Assembly (NCBI GenBank): GCA_036346225.1
Contig: JARFIW010001344.1
Span: 937,001-1,001,000 of the forward strand
Length of the DNA stretch: 64,000 bases
Source: Platerodrilus igneus
Taxonomy: Eukaryota > Arthropoda > Insecta > Coleoptera > Lycidae
Reading direction: 5' to 3'
The position numbers and the translations under genes were made by a program. Under the pieces are notes generated by a model, which worked only from the letters and a program-made list of their open reading frames with translations, was not told the DNA's origin and did no database searches. Positions 1-11,616 of the stretch are shown piece after piece; positions within the stretch are counted from its first letter, which is position 1, and each line of letters starts with the position of its first letter.

Positions 1-45
1 AGGTTGGTTCAAGATAAAATCCAGTTAAGTTTCTGGAGGGAATTT

Positions 46-231
46 ATAGCAATATTAATAAGACAGCCCAACGTCGTAGAACGATAATTACAGTTCTTGT
101 TTATACATAGCAATATAAATATGGTTGCCCAAACGATGGGGCGCGAATAATTTAGGGAGCATAGCAATAATAATATAACAGCCCAACGTAGGGGCTCGAT
201 AATTCCAGTAATTCATAGCAATATATCATAA
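46..231. repeat. Short imperfect tandem repeat, unit about 56 bp
   Basis: Three full units and a partial fourth are visible. Each begins with a tatagc/catagcaata block, continues with agcccaacg, and ends with a cgataatt-like stretch. The units drift by small indels. I see no coding potential and no known family. Confidence 0.55.
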
Positions 232-1107
232 AGTATAGGGCCTAGAGCTTTGCGAAAAAAAATTTATTAAGTAAAGTGGCCAAGAGAAATTGCTGGAAAT
301 TATTTTTAAGTTTCAATTTCTACCGCAAGGGGAAGTATTTACTAAGGTCAACAACAGAATTCAATTTTTCACCCAAAATTTAAGCACAAGTTATTATGCC
401 CAAAACGCGAATAGGCAGTTATCTTTATTATTCACAACTTTTATTTGAAACTTTTTTCTGTACATCGCACAAGGACAGCTGCAGGACCTGGTGAATTGGT
501 TTACATGTAAATAGGGTTATCTCACAATGCCCATGTTGGAATTTAATAATCTTTGAATCGTTTGAAAGAGAATTTCTCAGGCATCAAGAAAAACGACTAA
601 ATTAATTTTTCGCACGTTTTTTAAATATGTTAGAGGGCGCTTTTTCCAATCATGCCAGTTTTTATTCATTTACTTAAAAAAATTAAATGGAAAGACATAT
701 TTATCAAAGGGGAATTGAATGAAGGGTAAAAAACAAAGATTTTAGTGAAAATCGCACCCCGATATCTTTAATGGTTCGTAAGTTATTGCAAAAAGTATGT
801 GCAGTTTAGAGATCTATCCCAGTACTAATTAGAATTTTTCTGAATTTTCGGATCAAATATTTGAAATTATTTAGTCATAAATATTTTTATAGCAGATGTT
901 CAAAAGTGCCTTTCATTTAGTTACGATGTTTATAAACATTAATAATATGTCGCTAATAGATCCCTTTAAAATGCATCAAGTAGGCGATGAAAACAGAAAC
1001 ATCCATATCTGTCAACAGGTATAACTCTGTCATACTAGTTATTGTTATAGTAGTTAAATCGTGTATGCTCTGTGTGTAAGTTTGTTTGTTAATTTTGAAC
1101 TACAGAA
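232..1107. other. Stretch without recognisable features
   Basis: AT-rich sequence with no long open frame, no tRNA-like structure and no obvious repeat. It separates the tandem repeat from the first element remnant. Confidence 0.5.
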
Positions 1108-1275
1108 ATGTCTTTCTCTAATGCTGAAGCTTATGACATGCTTAGAATTTACTTTTAAAATTTTGAAAACGCGGCTATTGCTGAGCGTGAATATGCAATG
1201 GCATATCCTGAAAGAAAACATTATACGAAAATGGTATTTACACGATTGGCAAAACGTTTAAGAGAAACAGGGCGT
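1108..1275 (+). pseudogene. DUF4817-like helix-turn-helix domain fragment
   Basis: An ATG at 1108 opens a frame starting MSFSNAEAYDMLRIYF, which meets a TAA near 1156 and continues in the same frame as AIAEREYAMAYPERKH and then VFTRLAKRLRETGRVHP. A short HTH with a YPxRxH core and a LRETGxVxP end is typical of the DUF4817 domain seen in many arthropod mobile-element proteins, where it probably binds DNA. Here one in-frame stop breaks the domain. It lies directly upstream, in the same frame, of the next pseudogene, so it may be the N-terminus of that protein or a separate fragment. Confidence 0.6.
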
Positions 1276-2750
1276 GTGCATCCAATTAAAATGCCCACAA
1301 TAAAACGTATAATTACAAATGAAAACAGCCTTGACTGTTGCCTAAAACAGTACAAATATTTGACGCATTGGTACAATGGTACTGCAAAAAAATGCTTTTT
1401 GGTGTGTCAATGCAGTAGTGTGAACCCAACAACCACAGACGACTTTTACTTCTGTTTGACAAACTTGAAGGATTATTCAAAAAGATCTAAAATTTCAGTA
1501 AAATATGACAATGTATCGTCAGTGTCAATGCCTCTACTTCATCCTGCATTCCGGTACCGAAACAATCTTTAAGTTTGTCCAGTTAATCTAGAAGAAGATG
1601 GAGAACCCAGCCCTTCTAGTAGAGAGGTATTTCAAGATCCAACTAATAATGAACCATATTTTGTTAGTCAATCGGAACTAAATGACCTGTCAGAGATTTA
1701 TACTACCAAAGAAAAATCCGAAATATTAGGAACGAGATTGAAGCGCTATAGTTCGTTAACTTACTTTTATTCGAAAAAGAATAATTTAGTTTTCTGTAAC
1801 ACTGTTAATGGTTTGATACTGGCACTGGGCCACCACTATTCGTCAGAACAGTGAAGACTCCACTGACGGATCAAAATTAAGGTTTAAGACGGTTTTACCC
1901 CATAACGGCAACATATACTTGTCTCGGTCGGTATTGTATGGGGTTTACTTATAAGAAACTTACGATATTTTAAAACTCATTCTGGTAAACATGAAATACA
2001 CAACATACAACTGGCAAATATGTATAGATTTAAAGGTATTGGTTTTTAGTTTTATGACTGCAAACCTGCTTTTCGAAGTTTTGTTGTTTCCTTTGTTAAT
2101 GGAACATCAGAACGCGTTCAGAGCATTATGTAAAACAAAACTGGCTTTTAAGAACTGGAAATGATCATAATCGGAAAAATATTTAAAATAAACTTTTAGT
2201 ACCACCAAAAAAAATTGTTTTACCGCCATTGGATATTAAACTTAGTTTGATGAAGAATTTTGTCAAAGCACTGCATAAGGATTTAAATTTCTAAAAAAAA
2301 TTTCCTACACAAGATGATGCCAAATCTAAAGAAGGGATATTTGTAGTTCCTGATATATAAAAATTAATCCTTATTATTTAGCTAGCTTCAATTGCATAGA
2401 AAAACAAGCATGGTTGGCTTTTGTCGATGTGACAAAAATTTTCTGCAGCAACCAAAATTTATCATATTTCTATGAAAAAATAAAATTAATAGGTACTGCA
2501 TGCCGATTATAAACTTGAATGCAATACGTCGTTAAAAGTTCATTTTCTACACTCCCTTATAAATTTCTCTCCGAAAAATATGAGCCTAACTAGCTATGAA
2601 CATGGCGAACACATATCAGAAAATAGCAGGGCTTGAGAAGCATGCTGCAGTATATTTCTAGCTCTGTTTCTAGCTTCCATTTTGTGGCGAGTTGTATAAG
2701 GTCACTTTGCGTCTACGTCAAAGTATAACCGGCACTATTCCCTTTGATTG
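1276..2750 (+). pseudogene. Degenerate arthropod repeat-encoded protein of unknown function
   Basis: Blocks of an arthropod-expanded uncharacterised protein can be followed through several frames: DDFYFCLTNL (about 1440), SQSELNDLSEIYTTKEKSEI then LGTRLKR (about 1670-1750), FKTVLPHNGN (about 1880), IVLPPLDIKLSLMKNFVKAL (2211-2270) and NTSLKVHFLHS followed by a YEHGEH block (about 2520-2620). The order and spacing match the usual layout of this family, which I recall as a high-copy protein with a late DEHGERFHQD-like motif. I know no function for it. Many stops and frameshifts make this copy non-coding. No terminal repeats were recognised, so the element type is open. Confidence 0.55.
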
Positions 2751-3394
2751 CATTTTTTTTCGAAAAATCTACTTGTAATAAAGTTATGAACTAATCTTTG
2801 CAATTTCTTAAAAAGTACTATCTCTATATATCGAAATGTTTAAGAAGTAGAGAGAAAATAAGAAAATTTTGCACCCAGTTCCAGTCCAGCTTTTGTAAGC
2901 CCTTGTGTTTGGGCATCGACAACTAACCTCTGCCGCAGGGGCGGGAATGCGACCGCCTCGGTTCATCTTAATTACAGGCTTGCTATTATTTTTGTTAAAC
3001 ATGCGCTTGCGTTACGAACGAATAAAATAACTCAAATAAGCGTTAGATATCATGTTTATTTTCAAATCGTGTAATTGTTTTCGTTTAAACTAGAATTTAA
3101 CTTAAAAAGAAGATTTTGATATTAACTTTATATACATGATTTAAAGTTCATTTATATGCATAAATGGTTTAAGATTAACCACGGCACTTCGAATACCTTC
3201 AGTGTTCAAATCAAAGTTTTAGGATAGAGTAGGATTGCGTTGGCATACAAGAACACTCTATATAAGACCGACTTGAATCTGAGAAATAGGCATTTCTGTG
3301 AGATTTTGCGTTTAATTTTCGTCGGTTGTAGGAAGGGTGCAGCCGTGTTTTTGCCAACAAATGCAATTTTACATCGATAAATATCTCCCGTCAT
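2751..3394. other. Unassigned spacer with a small GC-richer patch
   Basis: Mostly AT-rich and non-coding. A GC-richer block at about 2880-2970 contains ctctgccgcaggggcggga, unlike its surroundings. A minus-strand frame of 64 codons there shows no known domain, and I treat it as chance. Confidence 0.4.
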
Positions 3395-5031
3395 TATAGA
3401 AAATGTAGAAAAAGTGAATAGATGGGAAGAATATATAGGGAATTTATATGCAGAAGGGGAACTAACAGCATTAGAACGGGAATCAGACATTGAAAATGAT
3501 AACATGGAATTTCTTATACTTAGAGATGAGTTAGAATTAGCATTAAAGAGTCTGAAAAATGGTAAGGCGCCGGGTACAAATAAGGTGCAAGCAGAAACTC
3601 TAAAAGCCGCTGGACAAGTAGTAACTGAGCGTTTTTTTCAACTTGTAAGCTATATATATGAGACAGGCGAGATACTTAAAGATTTCAGACGTAACATCAC
3701 AATAACTATACCAAAAAAGAAAGACGCAGATAGATGTGAAAATTTTCGAACAATAAGTTTGACAGCACCCGTGTCAAAAATATTAACTAGAATCGTACAA
3801 AGAAGAACGGAAAAAATTTGGGTTTTGGCGAAACAGGGGAACACCGGAGGCTATTTTAGCTATGACAGTGATAATGGAGAAAACACTAGAAAAAGCGGAA
3901 AGCGCGTATATAGGGTTCATAAATCTGGAAAATGAATTTGACAACGTAAAATGGAAAAAAATGTTCAAAATATTCAAAAAGATTGAAATGAGTTATAGGG
4001 ATAGACGAATAGTACATAGCTTATACAAAGAGCAAACAGCAGTAATAGAATTAGCACAGGAACGTAGAGAAGTAAATATTAGGAAAGGGATGAGACAGGA
4101 ATGTGCCTTATCCCCATTAATTCTTAACTTGTACATTGAAGAGGCAATGAATACTCTCAAATGCAGGAAGACATTTGGAATTACTATGCAGGGAGAGAAA
4201 ATGACATGCTTAGATTTGAAGATGATATAGCGGTATTAGCATCTAGCAAGAAAAAGTTAGAAGCTGCTCTTAATGAAATGGAAACGGTGCTAACAGAGGA
4301 ATACGGAATAAAAATTAACAAAACTAAAACTAAAGTACTAGTATGCAAAGGAGGGGAAAATATATCGAAAACAAGAATACAAATATGTAACACAAACCTA
4401 CAAGAGGTTAGGGATTTCTGCTACCTAGGAAGCCAAATAACGCAAGATGGGAAAAGCGTAAAAGATATAAAATAAAGATTAGCACAAGGTCGTGCTACAT
4501 TTAACAAGAAAAAGCAACTGTGTTCAAAGACAACTAACATAGAGACAAGGAAAATATTGCTTAAAACATATGTGTGGAGCACAGCACTGTACGGCTGTGA
4601 AGCCTGGGCAGTAGGAGAAGCGGACAAGCAAAAGGTAGAAGCCTTTGAAATGTGGTGCTATAAACGTATGATGAAGATATCATGACAGACAAAGTTAAGA
4701 ATAATGCGGTACTAAAAAATAGTAGGGGAAGAAAGAAATATGTGGAAAACGATAAAAAATAGGAGAGATAGGATGATAGGCCACATACTATGGCATGAGG
4801 AAATAGTGCGGAATATATTAGAAGCAGAGATAAAAAAGAGAAGTAAAGGTAGAACTAGCTTAGACAATATTGCACACAGATAGTGAAAGATGTAGGCTGT
4901 AGGAATTTCAGAAAAATGTCTAGGCTAGCTCAGAATCGAAATCAATGGAAGTAGGCATCCAACCAGGCCCCAAAATGGATAAATTAATGACGAAGAAAAT
5001 AAATGTACATGATGATTATTATAAGCAACTA
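3395..5031 (+). mobile_element. 5'-truncated RTE-like non-LTR retrotransposon, copy 1 (reverse transcriptase to 3' end)
   Basis: The frame opens inside the linker before the RT (RWEEYIGNLYAEGE, LKNGKAPGTNKVQAETLKAA) and continues through fingers (ENFRTISLTAPVSKILTRI), motif A, motif B and motif C to a C-terminal half with LGSQITQDGKSVKDIK, TYVWSTALYGCEAW and MIGHILWHE. This layout is typical of the endonuclease-RT LINEs common in insects. Three frames are needed (3396-3850, 3862-4230, 4200-4475) and stops follow. Both catalytic boxes are damaged: motif A reads FINLENEFDN where an aspartate is expected, and motif C reads FEDD instead of FADD. There is also a deletion near 3845, where copy 3 retains extra residues. 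The endonuclease is absent. The 3' end carries ...gatgattattataagcaactacag. Confidence 0.8.
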
Positions 5032-5166
5032 CAGGTATTGCTTGTGCAATATTCTCGAATACTGTTAATTGTGTGAAAGGATTTACTGGAAAACTATTAA
5101 TTCGGCAATTGGGGGATCTTGGCTGCCACAGGCTGCTTAATCCCCTTCACATACCACTGAATCTTG

Positions 5167-5361
5167 GTGAAATAGGGCATATAATTAAAAAACAATAGAA
5201 GAGAAGTCGAGCTGAACATAGGCTGTATGGGTTATGGAACTGTGTAGGCTAGCTCACAATATAAATAAGTGGAGGTATGTGTCCAACCTGTTTTAAGACC
5301 GAAAACTAATGACGATAAAATAAGCGCAGATAAATCTGATGATTATTATAAACAACTACAG
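5167..5361 (+). mobile_element. RTE-like LINE, extra 3'-end copy
   Basis: About 195 bp repeats the end of the preceding copy: taggctagctcacaatat (near 5246) matches taggctagctcagaatcg (4921), and both end in gatgattattata followed by aacaactacag or agcaactacag. The stretch ggtgaaatagg...aaaacaatagaag occurs at 5167 and again at 5361, so this unit is tandemly duplicated with the start of the next copy. No coding capacity. Confidence 0.6.
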
Positions 5362-5890
5362 GTGAAATAGGAAATATAGTTGTAAAACAATAGAAGGGGA
5401 CCGAACTGCATCTAACAAGAAACAACAGCGCCTATGATCAAGACAACAAACATAGAAACAAGAAGAAAACTGTTGAAAGCATATGTGTGGAGTACAGCAC
5501 AGAATGCTTATAAAATATGGGCAGTAGGAAAAGCAGGCAGAGAAACAGTAGCAGCCTTTTGGAATGTTGTGCTTCAGATGTATGAGGATGATAGCATGGA
5601 CATACAAAGTTAATAACAAATAGGTTATAGAAATAGTAGGGGAATAAAGATATCTGTGGAAAATAAAGGAGAAATAGAAGGGCAGAATACGTTCTAAGGC
5701 ATTTTTGGGGAAAGGTACAAGATATATTAGAAGCAGAGATAGGAAAGTGGATGTAGATGTAGACCTAGACCAGATAGTGATAGATGCAGACTGTGCAAGT
5801 TTCAGGGAAATGTGTGAGTTGGTTCAGAATAGGAAACAATGAGGGTACGCGTCTAACCAGTTCCAGGACTGAAGACCTAATGATGATGAA
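5361..5890 (+). mobile_element. RTE-like LINE, third 3'-end copy (C-terminal domain only)
   Basis: Nucleotides 5430-5700 align with the C-terminal part of copy 1: the region encoding TYVWSTALYGCEAW is recognisable as catatgtgtggagtacagca, followed by the equivalent of the VEAFEMWC block and the MIGH-like block. Frameshifts are frequent. The end near 5870 resembles the other two 3' ends. A 5'-truncated insertion or a local duplication explains it equally well. Confidence 0.6.
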
Positions 5891-8582
5891 ATATATCCCA
5901 AATGTACGTAGCAATTAACGAAAGTAAATTACAGATATCTTTTCCAAGTCAACGGTTTGCATCCGATGCGTTCAGATATTCTTCCAAAACTGATGTTCGA
6001 CATAAGTTTTCTCGGGCCATTCAATTTTTAGAGAGAAACGGTCTCATTCGATATTAAGGTTATTAATTACGCAAATACGCATATCCAAATCAATCATTTT
6101 ATTCAATGTATGTACAAGACTTCTTGTATTAATGCAGCATGCATATTTTTTAAGTTATCAAATTACATGTTTGCATTCTCTCTTTGCAGATATTTATACT
6201 TTTTTCTGATGTGATAAGGTTCTGCAAATTTTTCAGACCATTAGCGTCAATAAATAAGTACAAATAGTTACAGATTTTGTTCTATAAAATCGCTGCGGAA
6301 GTTTGGCTTTATGTCACCTGGGCTTCAAATGAAAGCAGTTGCTTAAATAATCAACCATCAAAGGCATATACGTCAACTAGTGGCATTAATCGAATTCTGA
6401 ATAACACACAGGGGGTTTGTCATTTGTCACTAATAATAACTGATACCTGTTGATTGCAATCGTTGAGAGCCAAACGTATTAGGTCCGTTTTTACTACAAT
6501 AAAGCATTTGCTATTATCCTAACATTTTGTTTTGTATTTTATCTAAAGAACAGCCCGTAGCTTTTAAGCACATCGTACTTTATAACTTCAGGAGATGAAG
6601 CGATAGGGTGAGAACGAATCTAAACTAAAATAATACGTGTCGTATCTAACAATCTCTAGACGATTACTTAAATTTAAGAGCACATCAAGCACATATTTAA
6701 GGCTTACTCTGAAAGAAACGCTTTGTAACGTGTTAGGATGATATAGGAACTCTTTACTAGGGGAACGTGTGATAAATATATGTCAACACGTTGTTCATTT
6801 AAAATCACCTTGAGTTGAACATCTAAAAATGAAACTTGTTGAGGGATAATTCTGCTTTATATTAACGTTTCTACATTCAATGCCTTATTAAAATAAAGTA
6901 AATCGGATTATTGGAGTAATAAGCAAGTTTTGATATTGTTGTTTGTACGATTCAAAAAGCGGTATCAATACAGAATAGGTTTTTATACTTATTAATAGGA
7001 TCACATACAATAGAGCCAGACCGGTTCTTAGTTTCATAGCCTGAAATTTGGGATTTAGAACTTATTAACTACACAACGCCTTTGTAATTTTAGCGTTATA
7101 TACGAAAATTACTACAGAGATTAAAAACTCTTATATTTAGCATAGTTTCTATATTTCATTTTGAAATATTTCTTTGGGGAAAAAGTTTATTCGCATTGAT
7201 ACGTTGTCCTAGAATGGAAATAATTTTTATACGAAAAAATTAGGAAGTTGTGGAGGATTCAGAAATGTATAAAATTGTATCAAATTTTCTTCCTTGTGTT
7301 TGTCTTAATATGAATATTTACTTGAATTTCAATAATTTCTATTTTAACTGACTTCCTACAGTTGCAGCATTTAGTCAAGCGACAGATTTGGATGAATCTA
7401 ATCTCTTTAGCTTTGTCATCCAAATAAATAAATCGATTCTGGAAATGTTTCAAAATTATTATGCAATTCTAAACAAAATATCAGATAAACAAAAATTATA
7501 GTTTTCAATGGACCTACCATAAGCAATAGAAGCAGCAAAAGTAAATCACAATAAGTTATTTTCACTTGGCAATCTTAAATATTAATCGGCAAACGATGCC
7601 AATGTTCAAATCCGTTTGATGGCCGATAAGAGTGGTTCATTGTGGTACCTATCGGCAAGAAACCGATTTCTGTGAAAATGAATTTTGACCATATAGATAA
7701 ATGGTTTTAAGAGGGGGGGCCTATATCAACAAACTCACTTTATATCCGTCATTTCATTCTTCCACTAAATATTCAAGTACTGCAAGGCTTCAATTCAAAT
7801 TCCATTTCATTTGTGTTTTTTATAGTTCCTTACCGATTTTGCCTCTTATTAAAGTGTCATATATACTATAAAATAAAGCTAATTCCTGTGCGGTATTAAG
7901 CTCATCGAAAAAATATTAAAAGTTCTGGCATCTTACAAACCATAGTTAACCTATCCTACGTGGGAGAGTACTGTAGCAAAAACTCTATTTGCACAAATAA
8001 CAGTTCTTTATTGTCAAACTGATTATGCAAGCCTTATCAACAACTTGCGGCTACAATAAAATTTTCTAGAAGCTCTCATAATAATTTACTTACAGCCAAT
8101 AACTAACCGTACAAATACCAACTTCTGAACACTACAATGCTTTCTTATTAATTAGCTACCGAAACACTATAGTTAACCATCCAAGCACCAATTTTTAATT
8201 TATATTAATTGTAATTTATATCACATACGGCAATTTATATAAAACAGTACGTACCATTAATTCATTTCAAAGCTTTAAACTAGTACTAGCATTGCAGCCA
8301 AAGCTTCCAGCAGAACTGAACTTTAAAAACCTTAAACGATTATTTGTACTCATTAATTACACTTGTTATTTCGAGAACACACCAGAAATTATACAAATAA
8401 CATCTTGAATATACCTACCGTAATCTAAATAACTCTTAAATGCAAAACTCTAGTAACTGTCAATCCAGTCCTTCTAAAAGGAGTAGTTGCGCCGCAAAGC
8501 CTATAAATCACTTTTTTGTGCAAACGCTTCGTTTACATTATAATGTAATTATTCTGGTCAGAGGCAGACTAATAGACGCTAC
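5891..8582. other. Long non-coding AT-rich stretch
   Basis: No open frame with a recognisable domain on either strand over about 2.7 kb. No tRNA, no clear tandem array and no element termini were found. It may contain old unrecognisable repeats. Confidence 0.5.
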
Positions 8583-9101
8583 ACTGCTCAGCTCTTAAAG
8601 CTGTTCTGTTTCAGAACGCTTTGTGACCCGGAAATTGAAAGTCTCTACTGCAGTAAGGATAGTCAAAACATTTCTGCAGTTTCTATGTTGATAGAAGTTA
8701 CAAATCACACTCTTCATAGCAGACACCGTTCCGTTTGGATTGTAACTAAACACTAAGATCTGAATCTCGGTTTTGTAGAACTGCATTTGTAACATATTTT
8801 GTATTTCTCTCTGGTCCAATCTATTGAGTCCACAACAGATCTTGGGTATGGCCAACTTCTTGTCTTCAAGTTCGATCATCATTATCCTTGAGGTCCACCA
8901 ACACCTACCACAGATCCTGGTAATTTGATTTACCGGAAGACTGTTGCTTAGTTATTAGGTAGTAGAGGCGACGATGTCAGTTTTTTAGCCGTATAATAGT
9001 TCCAACCTCTAGCTTTCCCGAGCAAGTTTTCTTGTTGTATAAAGGTTCGACGCTACGCAATGCGTCAAGGAGTATTCCAATAGCACATCGAATAAATCAC
9101 C
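8583..9101 (-). other. Unassigned segment with a 95-codon minus-strand frame
   Basis: A minus-strand frame at 8595-8882 encodes a lysine-rich peptide with two closely placed cysteines (KICCG) and no motif I recognise. It lies downstream of the gypsy integrase on the same strand, so it could be element-derived 3' sequence. Chance is also possible. Confidence 0.25.
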
Positions 9102-10545
9102 TTAAACCTCTTTCGTTATCCCAAATCTTGCTTTGCGTGTGTCGCTGTTTAGAGACATGAACCAATCGTAGCTCTTGAGCCTTCTTTCGTGCGCACGAAT
9201 ATAACTGTTTGTTCGTCTCACTGCGTACCGCTCTTCGGAATTACTGGGGTCTTCACTATAGTAAGATGCTAACCGCTTAACATATACCACTATTATTCTT
9301 TCTTTTAGGAGCTTACAAATACCATATACCTCGTCGACGATTCGTTTTACCACTTCGTACGGACTATTTAAATGTCTTTGTAACTTTGCCGACAGTCCAC
9401 GTCTTGGTCTGGGATTCTACAGTCAAACGCGGTCTCTGTCTTAAAAAAGACTCCTACGACTTAATGTCGTATCTGGTCTTCATTCGATTGCTTGCGGTCT
9501 GGAAATTTTTTCCTGCCACCGTGGATCCAATGCAATCCAAACTCAAGAGCACATGTTAGGCATGTTGCATGTCCCAGCATAGCACATGCAGTGGCCTTTC
9601 CAGTGCTCTCATAAACAGAAAACCGATAAGCTAATGAAAATAGATGTAAATATTGTTCCCAGTCTCTGATGTTGGGAGATCACCTTAGAAAGATACTTGC
9701 CCAAGGTGTGGTCAATTCGCTTTGCCATGCCATCCTATTGCGGGTGCGATGGAGTTGTTCGAGGTCGTTCTTATTCGCAGCAAATGCAAAACGCTTTGGA
9801 GAGTGGAAATTTTGGATCAGCTAACGCTGACTAAAAATTTCCACCCTCATCGGCATACAATTTTATAGGAACTTTAAAACGGCAGAACAGTTCCTTTAAC
9901 AACATGTCAGAGATGGTTACAGCCCCTTGGTTAGAAATAATATATGCTTCGGTTTACTTAGTAAAATAGTTCTTGACTGCCTAGATGTACTTGTTCCAGG
10001 AATCGGACTCAGAGAACGAACGGGCAATATCCATTGCACTCTCTCAAATGGCTCCTCCTTATTGGAGCCTTATAGTACACACCACTAACACTTGCGGCAT
10101 CACTTTTTTACATCGCTTGCAGCCTACTTAGTAAAATCTTGCTCAGGTGTTCTTAACGCCGAAGTGTTCTCCAGAGGTTCCATTATGTAGATGCGCTAAA
10201 ACCACGACACTCGGCTCTTAGAAAACTCTAAAACGTACTCGTGGATCCATTCTCCAAGGATCGTATCATGATCCCATTCTCCACTTTTAGGAGATCCCAG
10301 TGTGCCCATTACGACTTTAAGGTGTTACGCAATTGTCTAGTATCGTGACAGGATGGACGTTCTCCTCTGGTTTTACAACGCAGCATAACACGTAGATTTT
10401 TGTTATTCTCCTGTTTTGTTTGCAACTGTAGAGATTGTCATTCGTTGTATATCACAGAAGTCCAAACAGATCAACACTTGGTGTCTAACCATTAGCAATG
10501 GTTACAATCGTCGGGGCAAGGCCGTCTCGGAAAAACATCTGCATT
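9102..10545 (-). pseudogene. pol: Ty3/gypsy pol remnant: RNase H end, H2C2 zinc finger, integrase, C-terminal domain
   Basis: Read on the minus strand, the segment begins with an RNase H end and spacer (HHNADVFPRRPCPDDCNHC, near 10520), passes a degraded zinc-finger region, enters an integrase core (MDIARSFSESDSWNKYI near 10030, then a PTRTTP-like PRTTPSHPQ block near 9740), and continues with WEQYLHLFSLAYRFSVYEST (near 9650) and the integrase C-terminal end VVYVKRLASYYSEDPSN (near 9260). Order and motifs fit a gypsy-type pol polyprotein. Stops and frameshifts occur every 30-60 codons, so it is dead. RT and protease are missing: at about 10545 it abuts the R1-type endonuclease. No LTR was identified on either side. 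Confidence 0.75.
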
Positions 10546-11616
10546 ATGATGACTTGTACCAGTTCAGTAGTTTTGTATACTCGTGAACGTTTCCATCTGA
10601 TCTTATATCTTGTGAGGGTAGAAATGTGTCCCTCAGTTTGTTCCAATTTGCATTTCGTATTTTGTATCGTTGTACTTTGGTGAAGTTTTGTGGTGTGTCA
10701 AATGGCTGCGTTGTCATGTCAATGTTGAACGTGATTAGGTTGTGGTCACTAACAGTTTGGTGTTCTAATACCTGCCAGTCTTGTATGTAGTTGTACCCAA
10801 GCCCATTTGTCAGTGTAACGTCTATGTTTGTTCCTGTTTCTGCATGGGTGTTGTATGTGGATGGGTTATTAGGAAGGTTGATTACTTCGAGATGTAGTTC
10901 GTTAATTAAGTTTTCGACTTGTTCTCCGCGTTCGTCCTTAAGGGAACTGTGCCACATCGGAGATTTTCCATTTACGTCTGCCATAATAACTATTGGCTTG
11001 TTATTGTAAGTGTGTAATATGTTGCGTATGTTGTTTATGTACGGCTGGGGATTCAGTCTGTACTGGAAGTAGCTTGTTACCAAGATCCACTTTTCAATCC
11101 GACCGTTTGAGACCTCCAGACATGTACAGTGTTCTCCGCTGTATCGTTGGATTGTCGTGATTGTCAATGTGGGATCAAAAATGACCACTGCCGCAGTGGG
11201 TTTTTACCTGTATGTATTTGTTTTGCCCTGACTGGCATGCTTGGAATCTTCCCATGCACTAGATAAGGTTCCTGTATAAAAAGTGCATGTAATCGTAAGG
11301 TTTCAGCTAATTGTCTAAGCTCTTTCATTACAGTTGCACAGTGCATGACATTTATTTGGCCAATTTTGATCTTTCCGTCGTCCATTAGGGGTAATAGGTG
11401 TTTATGCTGCATTCTGGTTGTTGCTTGTGTTTGTGTGAAAATGTTGTGTGTGAGTGTAGGTTTGTATTGCGTTTGTGCGTGGGTTGCTATTTTGTCTATG
11501 TGCATGTTCTCTTGTATTGTTTGTTGAAGATGTTGTCGATACGTGATTGCCCTTGCTTTGTCCTTTTGAATTTGTGAGGGTTGTTTGTGTTTAGTTTGGT
11601 TAGGTTTACTGTCCAT
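10544..11616 (-). pseudogene. R1-type LINE copy A, ORF2 start: APE-like endonuclease
   Basis: ORF2 starts at ATG 11616, overlapping the ORF1 stop by 11 nt in another frame (atggacagtaa). A basic leader of about 85 residues precedes the endonuclease, which shows IKIGQINVMHCATVMKEL, the catalytic IQEPY, IVIMADVNGKSPMWHS and the SDHNLITFNID box. These are the conserved positions of apurinic-type LINE endonucleases that nick the target DNA. A single frameshift near 11190 splits the domain. The frame is lost at about 10544, where the gypsy remnant begins; no RT follows, so the copy is truncated at its 3' side. The endonuclease is better preserved than most frames in the window. Confidence 0.8.

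Noticed and set aside
7580..7680. Paired cggcaa/ccgat motifs and a gttcaaatccg box considered as a tRNA-like element
   Set aside because: No complete stems or A box could be assembled around it.
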